From contig PHCZ01000001.1 of the NCBI GenBank assembly GCA_002840895.1, forward strand, positions 535,810 through 599,809: a stretch of 64,000 bases of DNA, read 5' to 3'. The DNA is from Bacteroidetes bacterium HGW-Bacteroidetes-8. GTDB lineage: Bacteria; Bacteroidota; Bacteroidia; Bacteroidales; UBA932. The notes below the pieces were generated by a model. The model did not search any database. It worked only from the letters and a program-made list of their open reading frames with translations, and had not been told where the DNA came from. Each line of letters opens with the position of its first letter. Within the stretch, counting starts at the first letter, position 1. Shown one piece after another: positions 1-9,311 of this stretch. Both the position numbers and the translations under genes were made by a program.

Positions 1-151
1 TGTTTACTCCAAAAAGATCTCTTGAGTGGTCATCTATGGCCTTATTCTCTCTTGAGATGTCTACCATTCCGAGCTCCTGAACCCTCTCTAAAAAGGGGTC
101 AAGCTCTTTATGAAAGACAATGAAAGAGTATTTATCCATTCTTACTATCAT
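1..151 (-). CDS. ntpI: V-type ATP synthase subunit I, N-terminal fragment
   Basis: Only the first 50 codons lie in the window; the gene runs off the left edge. The start ATG overlaps the stop codon of subunit D in an ATGA arrangement, which indicates translational coupling. The visible protein opens with MIVRMDKYSFIVFH, typical of the start of the membrane stator subunit I/a, which carries the ion half-channels. A second in-frame ATG four codons later is an alternative start. The call rests mainly on position after E, DUF2764, A, B and D, the standard Bacteroidetes order, plus this short N-terminal match. Confidence 0.8.
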   Translation of the reverse strand, partial: MIVRMDKYSFIVFHKELDPFLERVQELGMVDISRENKAIDDHSRDLFGVN

Positions 152-747
152 ACCTTATCCTCCTGCTGCTGTCTTTTTTTGACAATTTTTTGTGAAGCTT
201 TTGATAGGTTCTCCTCATCTTCCATAAAGCGTTTTATCTTCAATATTGCCTCCTGATAACCCGGAATCTGAACCTTTTCATAAAGATTAACCTTTTGGGT
301 TGTCTTTTTTCTTGCGTGATCCAGGAGCCTCATCTTTTCCAAATAGACCTCAGACTCAATTCCCAGCTGAGCAAGTCTTTTGAGAATCTTTATCCCGTCG
401 CTATACCAGAGAGGTTTTACAAAAAGATTAAAAGGTTTTACTTCGTAGATCACATCTTTGAGTAACGGAGTCCTTATTCCTGCAATCTTTACAATATCAA
501 GTTCAACATCTTTAACGGATATCAACCCGGGCTCAAATTCATTCCAGAGTCCTGCAAGATAGTTGTAAGATTCAAGGGCATCTGAGAGTTGTTTTGTTAG
601 CTCTTCAGATTTGTCCTTTGCTCTTTTAACCTCCATTCTAAGTGCAGACTCTTTGTTTTTTAGAGTTGGCAACGCCTTTATGCGAACCTTAAGCTGTTTG
701 TTAAGATCGTTAAGCGATGTTTTGTTAAATTGAAATTTAATTGCCAT
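148..747 (-). CDS. ntpD: V-type ATP synthase subunit D
   Basis: This 199-residue protein is the central rotor shaft of the V/A-type ATPase, coupling the A3B3 head to the membrane ring. It is highly charged and helical, with long coiled-coil stretches at about residues 10-60 and 145-195 and the motif SALRMEVKRAKD near residue 35, as expected for the antiparallel coiled coil of subunit D. It starts 12 bases after the subunit B stop codon and overlaps subunit I by four bases, so it sits in the same operon. The length is normal for the family. Confidence 0.9.
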   Translation of the reverse strand: MAIKFQFNKTSLNDLNKQLKVRIKALPTLKNKESALRMEVKRAKDKSEELTKQLSDALESYNYLAGLWNEFEPGLISVKDVELDIVKIAGIRTPLLKDVIYEVKPFNLFVKPLWYSDGIKILKRLAQLGIESEVYLEKMRLLDHARKKTTQKVNLYEKVQIPGYQEAILKIKRFMEDEENLSKASQKIVKKRQQQEDKV

Positions 748-759
748 TCTCTAATTATA

Positions 760-2079
760 TCAGTTCTTCCAGTATTTTTGAGTTATCTCCTCTTTAATAC
801 TCACCTCTGTCTTGGTGAAATATTTAGCAAAAAGCTCCCAGGCTGTGTCAAGCATCTCAGTTGTATTGATATTTACCTCTATGGACAACAGCTTGTTTGA
901 GTAATCTTTTGCGTAGTTAAGGCAGCGAAGATCATAGTCACTAAGATCAAAACCATTCTCCAATTTAGTTTTTGCGTTTGCAGCGTCTGCATAGAGCCTT
1001 ACTGCAGCATTCATAACGTGATTGTGATCTTCTCTTGTTTTTTTGCCGATTACAAGCTGCTTCAACCTTGAGAGTGAACGGAACGGGTCTACAATTACCT
1101 TTCCTGTATCTGAGTCTGTTCTGAGGAAAAGTTGTCCCTCAGTAATGTATCCGGTGTTATCCGGAATAGCGTGTGTTATGTCACCTCCACTAAGTGTTGT
1201 TACAGCAATAATTGTAATTGAGCCACCATCCGGCAGCTGAACAGCTTTCTCATAAATCTTTGCCAGATCTGAGTAGAGAGAGCCCGGCATTGAGTCTTTT
1301 GATGGAATCTGGTCCATACGATTGCTCACAATACTCAGTGCATCTGCATATAGGGTCATATCGGTAAGTAAAACCAGTACCTTTTCGTTCTTATCAACCG
1401 CAAAATATTCTGCGGCAGTTAACGCCATATCGGGAATAAGCAGCCTCTCAACAGGGGGTTGCTCGGTAGTGTTTACAAAACTTATGATTTTGTTAAGAGC
1501 ACCTGCATTTTCGAAAACCTGTTTGTAATAGAGGTAGTCATCATTTGTAAGTCCCATCCCTCCAAGAATAATCTTATCTACATCTGCTCTTAGTGCAACT
1601 TGTGCCATTACCTGATTGTAGGGCTGGTCAGGATCTGCAAAGAATGGAATCTTCTGTCCAGAAACCAAGGTGTTATTAAGGTCAATTCCTGCAATTCCGG
1701 TGGGTATTATCTCAGAAGGTTGCATCCTTTTGTAGGGGTTGACAGAAGGCCCACCTATAAAACGATTCTCACCTTCAACTTTGGGACCATTGTCAATTGG
1801 GTCGCCGTATGCATTGAAAAACCGTCCCGAAAGATCTTCACTTACATTCAGTGAAGGCGGTTCACCGAAGAAGATAACCTCTGCATTTGTGGGAATACCC
1901 TCTGTACCCGCAAATACCTGTAGAGTGATTAGATCTCTTTTAATTTTAACAACCTGAGCCAGACGCCCGTCTACTGTTGCAAGCTCTTCATTGGTAATTC
2001 CTTGTGCTCTTAGGGCAACTGTTGCCTTTGTTATAGACTCCAGCTGGGTGTATATCTTCTGAAACGCTTTACTTGCCAT
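760..2079 (-). CDS. ntpB: V-type ATP synthase subunit B (non-catalytic)
   Basis: This 439-residue protein is the non-catalytic nucleotide-site subunit of the V-ATPase head. The classic P-loop is replaced by SGQKIPFFADPDQPYNQ around residue 140, as in other B subunits, and the segment VLVLLTDMTLYADALSIVSN is the usual B/beta-type core strand. It starts inside the last codons of subunit A (11-base overlap), which implies translational coupling and keeps A and B stoichiometric. The length is normal for V/A-type B subunits and no key segment appears lost. Confidence 0.95.
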   Translation of the reverse strand: MASKAFQKIYTQLESITKATVALRAQGITNEELATVDGRLAQVVKIKRDLITLQVFAGTEGIPTNAEVIFFGEPPSLNVSEDLSGRFFNAYGDPIDNGPKVEGENRFIGGPSVNPYKRMQPSEIIPTGIAGIDLNNTLVSGQKIPFFADPDQPYNQVMAQVALRADVDKIILGGMGLTNDDYLYYKQVFENAGALNKIISFVNTTEQPPVERLLIPDMALTAAEYFAVDKNEKVLVLLTDMTLYADALSIVSNRMDQIPSKDSMPGSLYSDLAKIYEKAVQLPDGGSITIIAVTTLSGGDITHAIPDNTGYITEGQLFLRTDSDTGKVIVDPFRSLSRLKQLVIGKKTREDHNHVMNAAVRLYADAANAKTKLENGFDLSDYDLRCLNYAKDYSNKLLSIEVNINTTEMLDTAWELFAKYFTKTEVSIKEEITQKYWKN

Positions 2080-3820
2080 TGTTCAATTCGGTATTAAGTT
2101 GCTCCAGGTATTTATTGAAATCTTCACTCTTAAAGAGTGAATAGTTCATTTGGCGCAAAATATTAATTATCTTCTTGTAAAAATTTCCACACTCTTCAAA
2201 ATCTTCGAACTCATACTCTCTTTCGCAAATATCAAGCGCAAGATAGTACATATAGCTCTGTCTCTCCATAGGACAGTTTGCATCAATCTTGTCAAATGCG
2301 TCCTGTTGAAGAATCACAAAGTCCATCAGCTCAGATTTCCAGTACCTCTTATGATACTCCAGAGGGACACCATCATCTCCCAGAATATTGATCTGCTCGT
2401 ATGCCTCTTTACCGCGTAGTACAATGTTTTTCCCACGCATAACCTTTTCTACCCAATCCTCTCCAATTCTGTTTTTAAAATCTTCGATAATCTCCGGATA
2501 CTCCAGGTATTTTGAGTATGAATCTATCGGATCAACCGCCGGATATCTCTTTCTGTCTGCCCTGTTCTGAGATAGTGCAAAAAAGCACCTGGCAGCCTTT
2601 TTTGTAGATTCAGTAACCGGCTCTTTTAGGTTACCTCCTGCAGGAGAGACAGTCCCTATAAAAGTGACAGAGCCTGTTTGGCCATTATTAAGATTAACAA
2701 TCCCGGCTCTTGCATAGAAACTAGAGATAATTGCAGGCAGGTCCATTGGGAAGGCATCAGCCCCGGGAAGCTCCTCCATCCTGTTACTCATTTCACGGAG
2801 AGCCTGTGCCCAGCGTGATGTAGAGTCTGCAAGCAAGAGAACTTTTAACCCCATTGCTCTGTAATACTCTCCTATGGTCATTGCGGTATAGACCGAAGCC
2901 TCCCTGGCTGCAACTGGCATATTTGAGGTGTTGCAGATAATTGTGGTTCTCTCCATAAGCTTCCTTCCGGTGCGTGGGTCTTCAAGCTTAGGAAACTCTG
3001 TGAAGATCTCAACAACCTCGTTTGCTCTCTCTCCACAGGCTGCAAAAATAATTACATCTGCATCTGCCTGTTTTGATATTGCGTGTTGAAGAACAGTCTT
3101 GCCACTTCCGAATGGTCCCGGAATAAAACCTGTACCCCCCTCTGCTATTGGGTTGAATGTATCAATCACACGAACTCTTGTCTCCATTATACGGAATGGT
3201 CTCGGTTTGTCCCTATATTTTGTAATTGCAAGCTTTACAGGCCATTTCTGTTTCATTGTTACATTAATACTATCTCCGGATTCGTTTGAGAGAACAGCAA
3301 TAGTGTCATTTACAGTATACTCGCCAGCAGATGCTATTGTTTTGATGGTGTAACTACCTTCAAATGAAAAAGGAACCATTATTTTATGAGGCAACCATCC
3401 CTCCTTTACCTCACCAAGCCAATCAGCTGCAAAAACCTCATCTCCGGGTTTTGCAAAGGGTGTAAACTCCCATTTTTTGTCCGGATCTAAGGCAATTGTG
3501 TACTCACCTCTGGTTAGAAAAACACCTTTCATTGTCTCCAGATTATTCTGAAGTCCGTCATAAATACTAGAAAGTATTCCCGGACCAAGATCTATCTCCA
3601 GTAAGTGCCCCTGAAACTCTGCCTTATCTCCGGCTTTAAGGCCTCTGGTGCTTTCATATACCTGAACAAAAGCCTCTTTACCGTTAATCTTGATTATCTC
3701 TGCCATCATTCTCGTACCGGAGAGATCAATGTAACAGATCTCGTTCTGAGCAACGGGACCATCAACCTCTATGGTGACAAGATTGGAGATAATCCCTGTA
3801 ACTATTCCTGTGGTTTTCAT
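2069..3820 (-). CDS. ntpA: V-type ATP synthase subunit A (catalytic)
   Basis: This 583-residue subunit is the catalytic ATPase of the V1 head. The P-loop GPFGSGKT is at residues 235-242 and the catalytic glutamate lies in GERANE at 263-268. The N-terminal beta-barrel is followed by the bulge region (about residues 110-200) that separates V-type A subunits from F-type beta subunits. It lies three bases after DUF2764 and overlaps subunit B by 11 bases. In Bacteroidales this enzyme may run as an ATP-driven pump or a synthase, and the coupling ion cannot be read from this subunit. Confidence 0.96.
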   Translation of the reverse strand: MKTTGIVTGIISNLVTIEVDGPVAQNEICYIDLSGTRMMAEIIKINGKEAFVQVYESTRGLKAGDKAEFQGHLLEIDLGPGILSSIYDGLQNNLETMKGVFLTRGEYTIALDPDKKWEFTPFAKPGDEVFAADWLGEVKEGWLPHKIMVPFSFEGSYTIKTIASAGEYTVNDTIAVLSNESGDSINVTMKQKWPVKLAITKYRDKPRPFRIMETRVRVIDTFNPIAEGGTGFIPGPFGSGKTVLQHAISKQADADVIIFAACGERANEVVEIFTEFPKLEDPRTGRKLMERTTIICNTSNMPVAAREASVYTAMTIGEYYRAMGLKVLLLADSTSRWAQALREMSNRMEELPGADAFPMDLPAIISSFYARAGIVNLNNGQTGSVTFIGTVSPAGGNLKEPVTESTKKAARCFFALSQNRADRKRYPAVDPIDSYSKYLEYPEIIEDFKNRIGEDWVEKVMRGKNIVLRGKEAYEQINILGDDGVPLEYHKRYWKSELMDFVILQQDAFDKIDANCPMERQSYMYYLALDICEREYEFEDFEECGNFYKKIINILRQMNYSLFKSEDFNKYLEQLNTELNNGK

Positions 3821-3823
3821 ATA

Positions 3824-4462
3824 TTAGTTTTTATTATCCATATTAAATGAGCCCTTAACCTCATCCACAAATTTTTTGAATATGACAGCCCCTCTTTTTC
3901 TGTCTAGCTTGGCCCAGCGTTTAACAATTGATGCCTTTAGCAAAAAGGAGAGTATAACGTTAATGTCAAAATAGCTGAAAGTGCATATCTCATTGGCTCT
4001 CTCCCAGCGAAGTGAGTCCAGAAGCTGCTCTCTCTCCAGAATGTTTTCGTTTTCCAGAATTTTAAGAACAGGTGTAGAGAGTTCGCTAAGATGTATTATT
4101 CCCATATCTGTTGCTTTACTGTTTTTTAGAGCATCGGTAAATTCACTGTTTCCGATTATAAAGTCAGATGGATCCTGCGAGCTCTTCCTGGCAAGATAGG
4201 CAGCCTGGATATTTCTTATTTCAAGATCTGTAGTAAAATATTCACGTATGAATTTATTAGGCATTTTTAGGGCTGCTCTATAAAAGTGATTGTTGAGATT
4301 CTCCTCCTTTAGCCCGAAAAATAGCCACTCCATACAACGGATATCCTCCGGTGTACTCATATCTGAAATGTGGGCGAAAAGAGCATCAAGATCAAAACCT
4401 GAACTCTCAAAGTCAAGTGCAATGTCCGGAAGCCCCGATATGATGTAGTGGTAGTTTCTCAT
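3824..4462 (-). CDS. DUF2764 family protein of the V-ATPase operon
   Basis: This 212-residue protein matches the DUF2764 family, found almost only inside Bacteroidetes-type V-ATPase operons between subunits E and A. It begins MRNYHYIISGLPDIAL, is mostly helical, and has no signal peptide or membrane segment. It lies two bases downstream of subunit E and three bases upstream of subunit A. Because no C or F subunit gene appears in the visible part of the operon, a role as the collar subunit linking rotor and ring, in place of subunit C, is plausible. That is inference from position, not from a recognised catalytic or binding motif. Confidence 0.8.
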   Translation of the reverse strand: MRNYHYIISGLPDIALDFESSGFDLDALFAHISDMSTPEDIRCMEWLFFGLKEENLNNHFYRAALKMPNKFIREYFTTDLEIRNIQAAYLARKSSQDPSDFIIGNSEFTDALKNSKATDMGIIHLSELSTPVLKILENENILEREQLLDSLRWERANEICTFSYFDINVILSFLLKASIVKRWAKLDRKRGAVIFKKFVDEVKGSFNMDNKN

Positions 4463-4464
4463 CG

Positions 4465-5079
4465 TTATTCAGAGAATAAGAATTCACGGGTTTTTGGTTT
4501 GAGATACTGAGCCAGTAAACCCTGGAAATCTTTATCTGTGAAGCTTATATAGTAACCTTCGCCCTTTGGACCGATTTTAAAACCTGTCTGAATTTTTTTA
4601 TCGTAGAAGAACTCTACTGTTGCATTGAGCTGCTTGAGGATATCGTTTTTGATAAATGAGTCCAGCTCTGTTTTTAGCGATTCCGGAAGAAGAATATCCA
4701 GACTTACAGAGTCACTGTTGCCCGGGTTGAAGGATGTAATGGCACTTTTAATTAAAGATCCTAAAAACTCCTTGCTATCAATAGCTTCTTTAACAGGGTT
4801 TTGAATCGCCTTGGTTGTTACAACCTCCTCGATGTTCTGTTTTACTTTTGCAAGAGTTTGCCTGGATACCATCTTAATTTCGTTCTCAATCTTGATTTTG
4901 TAATCAAGAGAGTCCTTTTTTGCTTTATCCAAAATTAGATTGTACTCCTCCTTTGCTTTGGCAATTATCTCTTCTGCCTCTTTTTTTGCATTTGCCTTTA
5001 GCTCTTCTGCCTCAATTTTACCTTTTGATAAGCCTTCAGTATAAAGTTTATCAGTAAGTTCTTGCAATTTATTTTGCAT
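4465..5079 (-). CDS. ntpE: V-type ATP synthase subunit E
   Basis: First gene of the V-ATPase operon. The 204-residue product has a long Lys/Glu/Ala-rich N-terminal helix (about residues 1-95, with segments such as AEELKANAKKEAEEIIAKAK) and a globular C-terminal domain, the layout of the peripheral stalk subunit E. No separate subunit G gene is seen beside it. A TATCTTTG promoter box lies 23 bases upstream, and a hairpin terminator for the preceding operon sits just beyond that, so transcription probably starts here. Confidence 0.88.
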   Translation of the reverse strand: MQNKLQELTDKLYTEGLSKGKIEAEELKANAKKEAEEIIAKAKEEYNLILDKAKKDSLDYKIKIENEIKMVSRQTLAKVKQNIEEVVTTKAIQNPVKEAIDSKEFLGSLIKSAITSFNPGNSDSVSLDILLPESLKTELDSFIKNDILKQLNATVEFFYDKKIQTGFKIGPKGEGYYISFTDKDFQGLLAQYLKPKTREFLFSE

Positions 5080-5101
5080 ATCTAATTAAATTTTAATTCG
5101 C

Positions 5102-5109
5102 CAAAGATA
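5102..5109 (-). promoter_or_regulatory. -7 box of the V-ATPase operon promoter
   Basis: On the minus strand this reads TATCTTTG, a perfect match to the Bacteroidetes -7 element TAnnTTTG. It lies 22 bases upstream of the subunit E start. I see no clear TTTG -33 element at the proper distance, where part of the upstream operon's terminator hairpin lies. Confidence 0.6.
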
Positions 5110-5118
5110 GGAAAAATA

Positions 5119-5148
5119 AAAAAAGCGCCCTAAAAAAGACGCTTTTTT
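5119..5148 (-). terminator. Intrinsic terminator of the decarboxylase operon
   Basis: AAAAAAGCG and CGCTTTTTT form a 9-bp stem around a 12-base loop, about 20 bases after the stop of the decarboxylase beta subunit. On the minus strand the right arm ends in a T run. It separates the decarboxylase operon from the V-ATPase operon. Confidence 0.7.
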
Positions 5149-5168
5149 AACCATTATTTAATAACTTG

Positions 5169-6329
5169 TTAACTTAAAAATCCAAGTAAGATACCGGCAG
5201 CTACAGCACTTCCAATTACCCCGGCAACATTTGGCCCCATAGCGTGCATAAGAAGATAGTTGGTCTTATCGTATTCAAGTCCTACACTGTTTGATACTCT
5301 TGCAGAATCCGGAACCGCCGACACACCCGAGTTCCCAATTAATGGATTTATCTTATTCCCCTCCTTCAGAACTAAGTTAAAAATCTTTACAAAAAGCACC
5401 CCGGCAGTTGTTGCAATCACAAAAGAGCCGGCTCCAAGTCCGAAGATGTAGATAGATTTGAGTTGAAGGAATTTATCTGCCTGAGTGGAGCATCCTACGG
5501 TTACACCTATTAATATGGTAACTATGTCAATAAGTGGTCCGCGGGCTGTCTCTGCAAGCCTCTTGGTTACGCCACTCTCTTTAAGAAGGTTCCCAAAGAA
5601 GAGCATACCAAGCAGTGGTAGCCCGGATGGAACAATAAATGCAGTAAGCAAAAATCCTATTATCGGGAAGAGTTTTTTCTCTGTCTGAGATACTGCTCTT
5701 GGTGGTTTCATCCTTATCAGGCGCTCTTTATGAGTGGTTAACAACCTCATTATTGGTGGTTGTATTACTGGAACAAGTGCCATATATGAGTATGCAGATA
5801 CAGCTATTGCACCCATCAAATCGGGAGCAAGTCTGGAAGAGAGAAAAATTGCGGTTGGGCCATCTGCCCCTCCGATTATCCCAATTGCACCCGCTTCTGC
5901 AGGAGCGAATCCTGCAATAAGCGCAATTGCGTAGGCCCCAAAAATTCCAAACTGAGCTGCAGCTCCAATTAACATTAGTTTTGGGTTGGAAATCAGTGCA
6001 GAGAAATCGGTCATTGCACCGATACCTAAGAAAATCAGAGGGGGATAAAACCCTTTTTGAACTCCCTGATATAGAATATTCAGTACAGATCCCTCTTCGT
6101 AAACACTTATACTTAGCCCGGGAAAGAGCGGAATATTCCCGATGACAATACCAAAACCTATTGGAATGAGCAGAAGTGGCTCCCAATCTTTCTTTATTGC
6201 CAGATAAATGAAGAGCAATCCTATAAGAATCATCAGAATATGTCCGAAAGTTGCATTTGCAAAACCGGTATATTGAAGAAAAGTCTTTAGATTCTCTGCA
6301 AGGAGTGAAAAAATTCCATTATTTTCCAT
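5169..6329 (-). CDS. mmdB: Na+-pumping decarboxylase, beta subunit (OadB/MmdB)
   Basis: This integral membrane subunit decarboxylates the carboxybiotin carrier and couples this to Na+ export. The protein has many hydrophobic segments and the family signature GGADGPTAIFLSS near residue 155, whose Asp is part of the Na+ site in characterised OadB proteins, followed by PVIQPPIMRLLTT. I chose the ATG at 6329 (386 residues, MENNGIF...) over the TTG three codons upstream, because it starts one base after the biotin-carrier stop. It is the last gene of its operon. Oxaloacetate versus methylmalonyl-CoA specificity is set by the carboxyltransferase upstream, which favours methylmalonyl-CoA. Confidence 0.93.
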   Translation of the reverse strand: MENNGIFSLLAENLKTFLQYTGFANATFGHILMILIGLLFIYLAIKKDWEPLLLIPIGFGIVIGNIPLFPGLSISVYEEGSVLNILYQGVQKGFYPPLIFLGIGAMTDFSALISNPKLMLIGAAAQFGIFGAYAIALIAGFAPAEAGAIGIIGGADGPTAIFLSSRLAPDLMGAIAVSAYSYMALVPVIQPPIMRLLTTHKERLIRMKPPRAVSQTEKKLFPIIGFLLTAFIVPSGLPLLGMLFFGNLLKESGVTKRLAETARGPLIDIVTILIGVTVGCSTQADKFLQLKSIYIFGLGAGSFVIATTAGVLFVKIFNLVLKEGNKINPLIGNSGVSAVPDSARVSNSVGLEYDKTNYLLMHAMGPNVAGVIGSAVAAGILLGFLS

Positions 6330-6330
6330 C

Positions 6331-6753
6331 TTATCCAATAATTATTAGAGGAGCACCTTCGAGAACGGAGTCTCCTTTATTAACCTTAAGAGCAACAATT
6401 TTACCATCAACAGACGACTCAATTACATTCTCCATCTTCATAGCCTCCAACACCAGAAGTTTCTGTCCTCTCTTTACAGAATCTCCCTCTTTGACAACCA
6501 CTTCAAGTATTACTCCAGGCAACGGAGAGGTGATAACCGTCTCCTGTCCGGTTGTTGATTGTCTGACAATATTGGCTTCTACCTTAGCCGGTTTATTAAT
6601 TCTTGAGAGTGGTACACTCTGTTTTTTTGCAGGCCTTTCAATCTCGACTCTGAATGGGATTCCGTTTACCTCAACCTCTGCTATTGTATCTTCAACATTG
6701 GTAACAGTTACGGCGTAGTCGTTACCATTTATCTTTAATTTATATTCTTTCAT
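6331..6753 (-). CDS. mmdC: Biotin carboxyl carrier subunit of the decarboxylase
   Basis: This 140-residue carrier shuttles the carboxyl group from the carboxyltransferase to the membrane beta subunit. The biotinylation motif EAMKM is at residues 103-107, so the biotinylated lysine is K106, 34 residues from the C terminus, the usual spacing. A Pro/Lys-containing linker (about residues 40-65) separates an N-terminal strand-rich region from the biotinyl domain. It lies between the LTD-OadG gene and the beta subunit. Confidence 0.92.
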   Translation of the reverse strand: MKEYKLKINGNDYAVTVTNVEDTIAEVEVNGIPFRVEIERPAKKQSVPLSRINKPAKVEANIVRQSTTGQETVITSPLPGVILEVVVKEGDSVKRGQKLLVLEAMKMENVIESSVDGKIVALKVNKGDSVLEGAPLIIIG

Positions 6754-6770
6754 TTTGATTACAGATTAAT

Positions 6771-7700
6771 TCAACTTTTTTTTGGTGTTTCCCTTAGAGT
6801 GTAAATTTTTGAACTCCACGGCGAGTAGTTTCTGGTTACTTTATCTATTGTTAGAATTGTGTGCTCAATATCGTGTGCTTCATCGTCTTCAAAATAGGTG
6901 TGTAGTGCTGCTGAGATTGCTGCAAAGAGTTCAGCGGAGATCTCCTCTTCAGAAACCTTTCGTTTACTGCCTGCAGCTGCTCGCTCTGCCTTTTTCCTGC
7001 TGAGACTCATATTATATTTACCTGTATTTTTGAATACAACATAGAGTAAAATCAGTGAGATAAATACCACAGACATTGCGGTAAATGACATTATTGCACC
7101 AAATGGGTCAACCTTCATCAACACCATACCAGGAGGCTCGATATCTGCACCGTAATTATTTGTGCTTGGTGATGTTCTTGAAAGTACTCCCCAGGTTTTT
7201 TCAATATCTGTTGATTTGTCGTCACCCTTAACCTCAATGCCATCCCTGAATCTTCCGTAGGAGACATTCTCCGAAAGCAGAGAGTGTGGAATTACAACTC
7301 TGTCAAGAATAGTTCTTCCGTCGCTGCTTACCAACAGAATCTCCTTGGAATCTGTAAGTAAAAAGTTGATATGGAATGTTCCTCTGTATGGTTCTGAATC
7401 TGCCCAGAAGAGAGTGTGCTGCCGGGGTTTGATTTTTGTGAGAATATCCCCTCTGGGAATCAGATATTTTGTAAGGTTTTCTGGATCATTGGTTAGATAG
7501 CAGCCGGATATATCTACAGTTGCATATGATGTATTGAACAGCTCAATCCATCCGCTTTTATTGCCGAAATCATCTTCAAAATCATCTGTGTTTGTAACCA
7601 GAATTTCGTTGATACGAATATCAGACATATTCTGGGAGTACAACACGTTTGTGCTTATCAACAAACCTAATAACGCAAGTATAATGCAGCTTCTTTTCAT
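6771..7700 (-). CDS. Lamin-tail domain protein with OadG-like anchor (decarboxylase gamma subunit)
   Basis: The 309-residue protein has a signal peptide (MKRSCIILALLGLLIS, cleavage probably near VLYSQ) and an extracytoplasmic lamin-tail domain at about residues 28-145 (motifs IRINEILVTN, SGWIELFNTS). A single transmembrane helix follows near residues 200-222, then a basic, Ala-rich cytoplasmic tail (about 230-309) like OadG gamma subunits. Its position between carboxyltransferase and biotin carrier supports the gamma/assembly role. I chose the ATG at 7700 because it gives a clean signal peptide, while an upstream in-frame start would overlap the carboxyltransferase. The function of the exported lamin-tail domain is unknown. 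Confidence 0.8.
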   Translation of the reverse strand: MKRSCIILALLGLLISTNVLYSQNMSDIRINEILVTNTDDFEDDFGNKSGWIELFNTSYATVDISGCYLTNDPENLTKYLIPRGDILTKIKPRQHTLFWADSEPYRGTFHINFLLTDSKEILLVSSDGRTILDRVVIPHSLLSENVSYGRFRDGIEVKGDDKSTDIEKTWGVLSRTSPSTNNYGADIEPPGMVLMKVDPFGAIMSFTAMSVVFISLILLYVVFKNTGKYNMSLSRKKAERAAAGSKRKVSEEEISAELFAAISAALHTYFEDDEAHDIEHTILTIDKVTRNYSPWSSKIYTLRETPKKS

Positions 7701-7719
7701 TATTTTACCTGATATTTGG

Positions 7720-9273
7720 TTAAAGTGGCAGGTTGTCATGCTTCTTGGGAGGATTAGAGACCTTTTTGGTAGCAAGTTGCTGTAACGATCTTATGATACG
7801 AAACCGGGTATTTCTAGGCTCAATTATGTCATCGATATAACCAAATCTGGCAGCGTTATAAGGGTTAGCAAAAGCATCACGGTACTCTTTCTCTTTCTCT
7901 AATGCAAAAGCTGCCGGATTTTCTGACTCTGCCATCTCTTTACCGTAAAGAACCTCAATTGCACCTGAGGGGCCCATAACTGCAATCTCTGCCGTAGGCC
8001 AAGCATAGTTAATGTCTCCGCGTAGGTGTTTACTGCTCATAACACAATAGGCTCCACCATAAGATTTTCTTAAAGTTACTGTTATTTTTGGAACAGTTGC
8101 CTCTCCATATGCATATAGAAGCTTTGCTCCGTGAAGAATGATACCGCCGTACTCTTGTTGTGTTCCCGGCAGAAAACCAGGGACATCTACCAGAGTTACC
8201 AGGGGTATGTTAAATGCGTCGCAAAATCTAACGAAGCGGGCTGCTTTACGGGATGCGTTGATATCCAGCACCCCTGCGAGAACTTTTGGTTGATTAGCCA
8301 CTATACCTACAGATATTCCGTTGAATCGAGCAAAACCTACAATAATATTTGTTGCATAATCTTTGTGAATCTCCAGGAATTTTCCGTCATCAACAATTGT
8401 CCCGATTACCTCGTACATATCGTAAGGTTTGTTAGGGCTGTCCGGGATAATCTCATTCAGAGAGTCATCAAGCCTGTCTATAGGATCCGATGTGTGAACA
8501 ATAGGGGCCTCTTCAAGATTGTTCTGAGGAAGATAGCCTAGAAGCTCGCGAATCACCTTGATCCCCTCCTCCTCACTCTCTACCGCAAAATGGGCAACAC
8601 CACTTTTTGTTGCGTGTACGCTTGCACCTCCGAGCTGTTCCTGAGTTACATCTTCTCCAGTTACCGTTTTAACAACTTTAGGCCCGGTAAGGAACATATA
8701 GCTTGTTCCTTTTGTCATAATATTGAAATCGGTAAGAGCAGGGGAGTAGACTGCTCCGCCGGCGCAAGGACCAAAGATTGCAGATATTTGTGGAACTACT
8801 CCTGATGCAAGGATGTTTTTTTGAAAGATCTCTGCATATCCTGCAAGTGCATTTACACCCTCCTGAATTCTTGCACCTCCCGAATCGTTGATCCCGATAA
8901 CCGGAGCGCCCATCTTCATTGACTGATCCATTATTTTACAGATTTTCATAGCAAAACTCTCAGAAAGAGAGCCGCCGAAAACAGTAAAATCCTGAGCAAA
9001 AACATAGACAAGTCTACCCTCAATAGTACCGTATCCGGTTATAACTCCATCTCCGAGGTACCTCATCTTCTCCATTGAAAAGTTTGTACAACGATGTGTT
9101 ACAAACATATCAAACTCTTCAAAGCTTCCCTCATCAAGAAGCATATCAATTCTTTCGCGGGCTGTGTATTTCCCTTTTTGGTGCTGTGCATCAATTCTTT
9201 TCTGACCACCTCCCAAGCGCGCCTTTTCGCGAAGTTGTATCAGCGCTTTAACCTGTTCCAGTTGTTGGCTCAT
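7720..9273 (-). CDS. mmdA: Methylmalonyl-CoA decarboxylase, carboxyltransferase (alpha) subunit
   Basis: This 517-residue acyl-CoA carboxyltransferase moves the carboxyl group between methylmalonyl-CoA and biotin. Both halves of the crotonase-like fold are visible: the N half has [18 protein letters not shown] and [14 protein letters not shown], which form an oxyanion hole, and the C half has [16 protein letters not shown] and [14 protein letters not shown] chose the ATG at 9273 ([11 protein letters not shown]), because the longer reading frame would overlap the epimerase. Neighbouring epimerase, biotin carrier and beta subunit make methylmalonyl-CoA decarboxylase more likely than a biosynthetic propionyl-CoA carboxylase; no biotin carboxylase gene is present here. 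Confidence 0.93.
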   Translation of the reverse strand: MSQQLEQVKALIQLREKARLGGGQKRIDAQHQKGKYTARERIDMLLDEGSFEEFDMFVTHRCTNFSMEKMRYLGDGVITGYGTIEGRLVYVFAQDFTVFGGSLSESFAMKICKIMDQSMKMGAPVIGINDSGGARIQEGVNALAGYAEIFQKNILASGVVPQISAIFGPCAGGAVYSPALTDFNIMTKGTSYMFLTGPKVVKTVTGEDVTQEQLGGASVHATKSGVAHFAVESEEEGIKVIRELLGYLPQNNLEEAPIVHTSDPIDRLDDSLNEIIPDSPNKPYDMYEVIGTIVDDGKFLEIHKDYATNIIVGFARFNGISVGIVANQPKVLAGVLDINASRKAARFVRFCDAFNIPLVTLVDVPGFLPGTQQEYGGIILHGAKLLYAYGEATVPKITVTLRKSYGGAYCVMSSKHLRGDINYAWPTAEIAVMGPSGAIEVLYGKEMAESENPAAFALEKEKEYRDAFANPYNAARFGYIDDIIEPRNTRFRIIRSLQQLATKKVSNPPKKHDNLPL

Positions 9274-9311
9274 TCTATTATCTATATTAAGATTTGTTTC
9301 TGAGAATTTGT

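Noticed and set aside
5728..6186. Open frame of 152 codons on the minus strand inside the decarboxylase beta gene
   Set aside because: It is a shifted frame of the same strand, rich in Cys and Arg; the beta subunit frame is continuous, so there is no frameshift.
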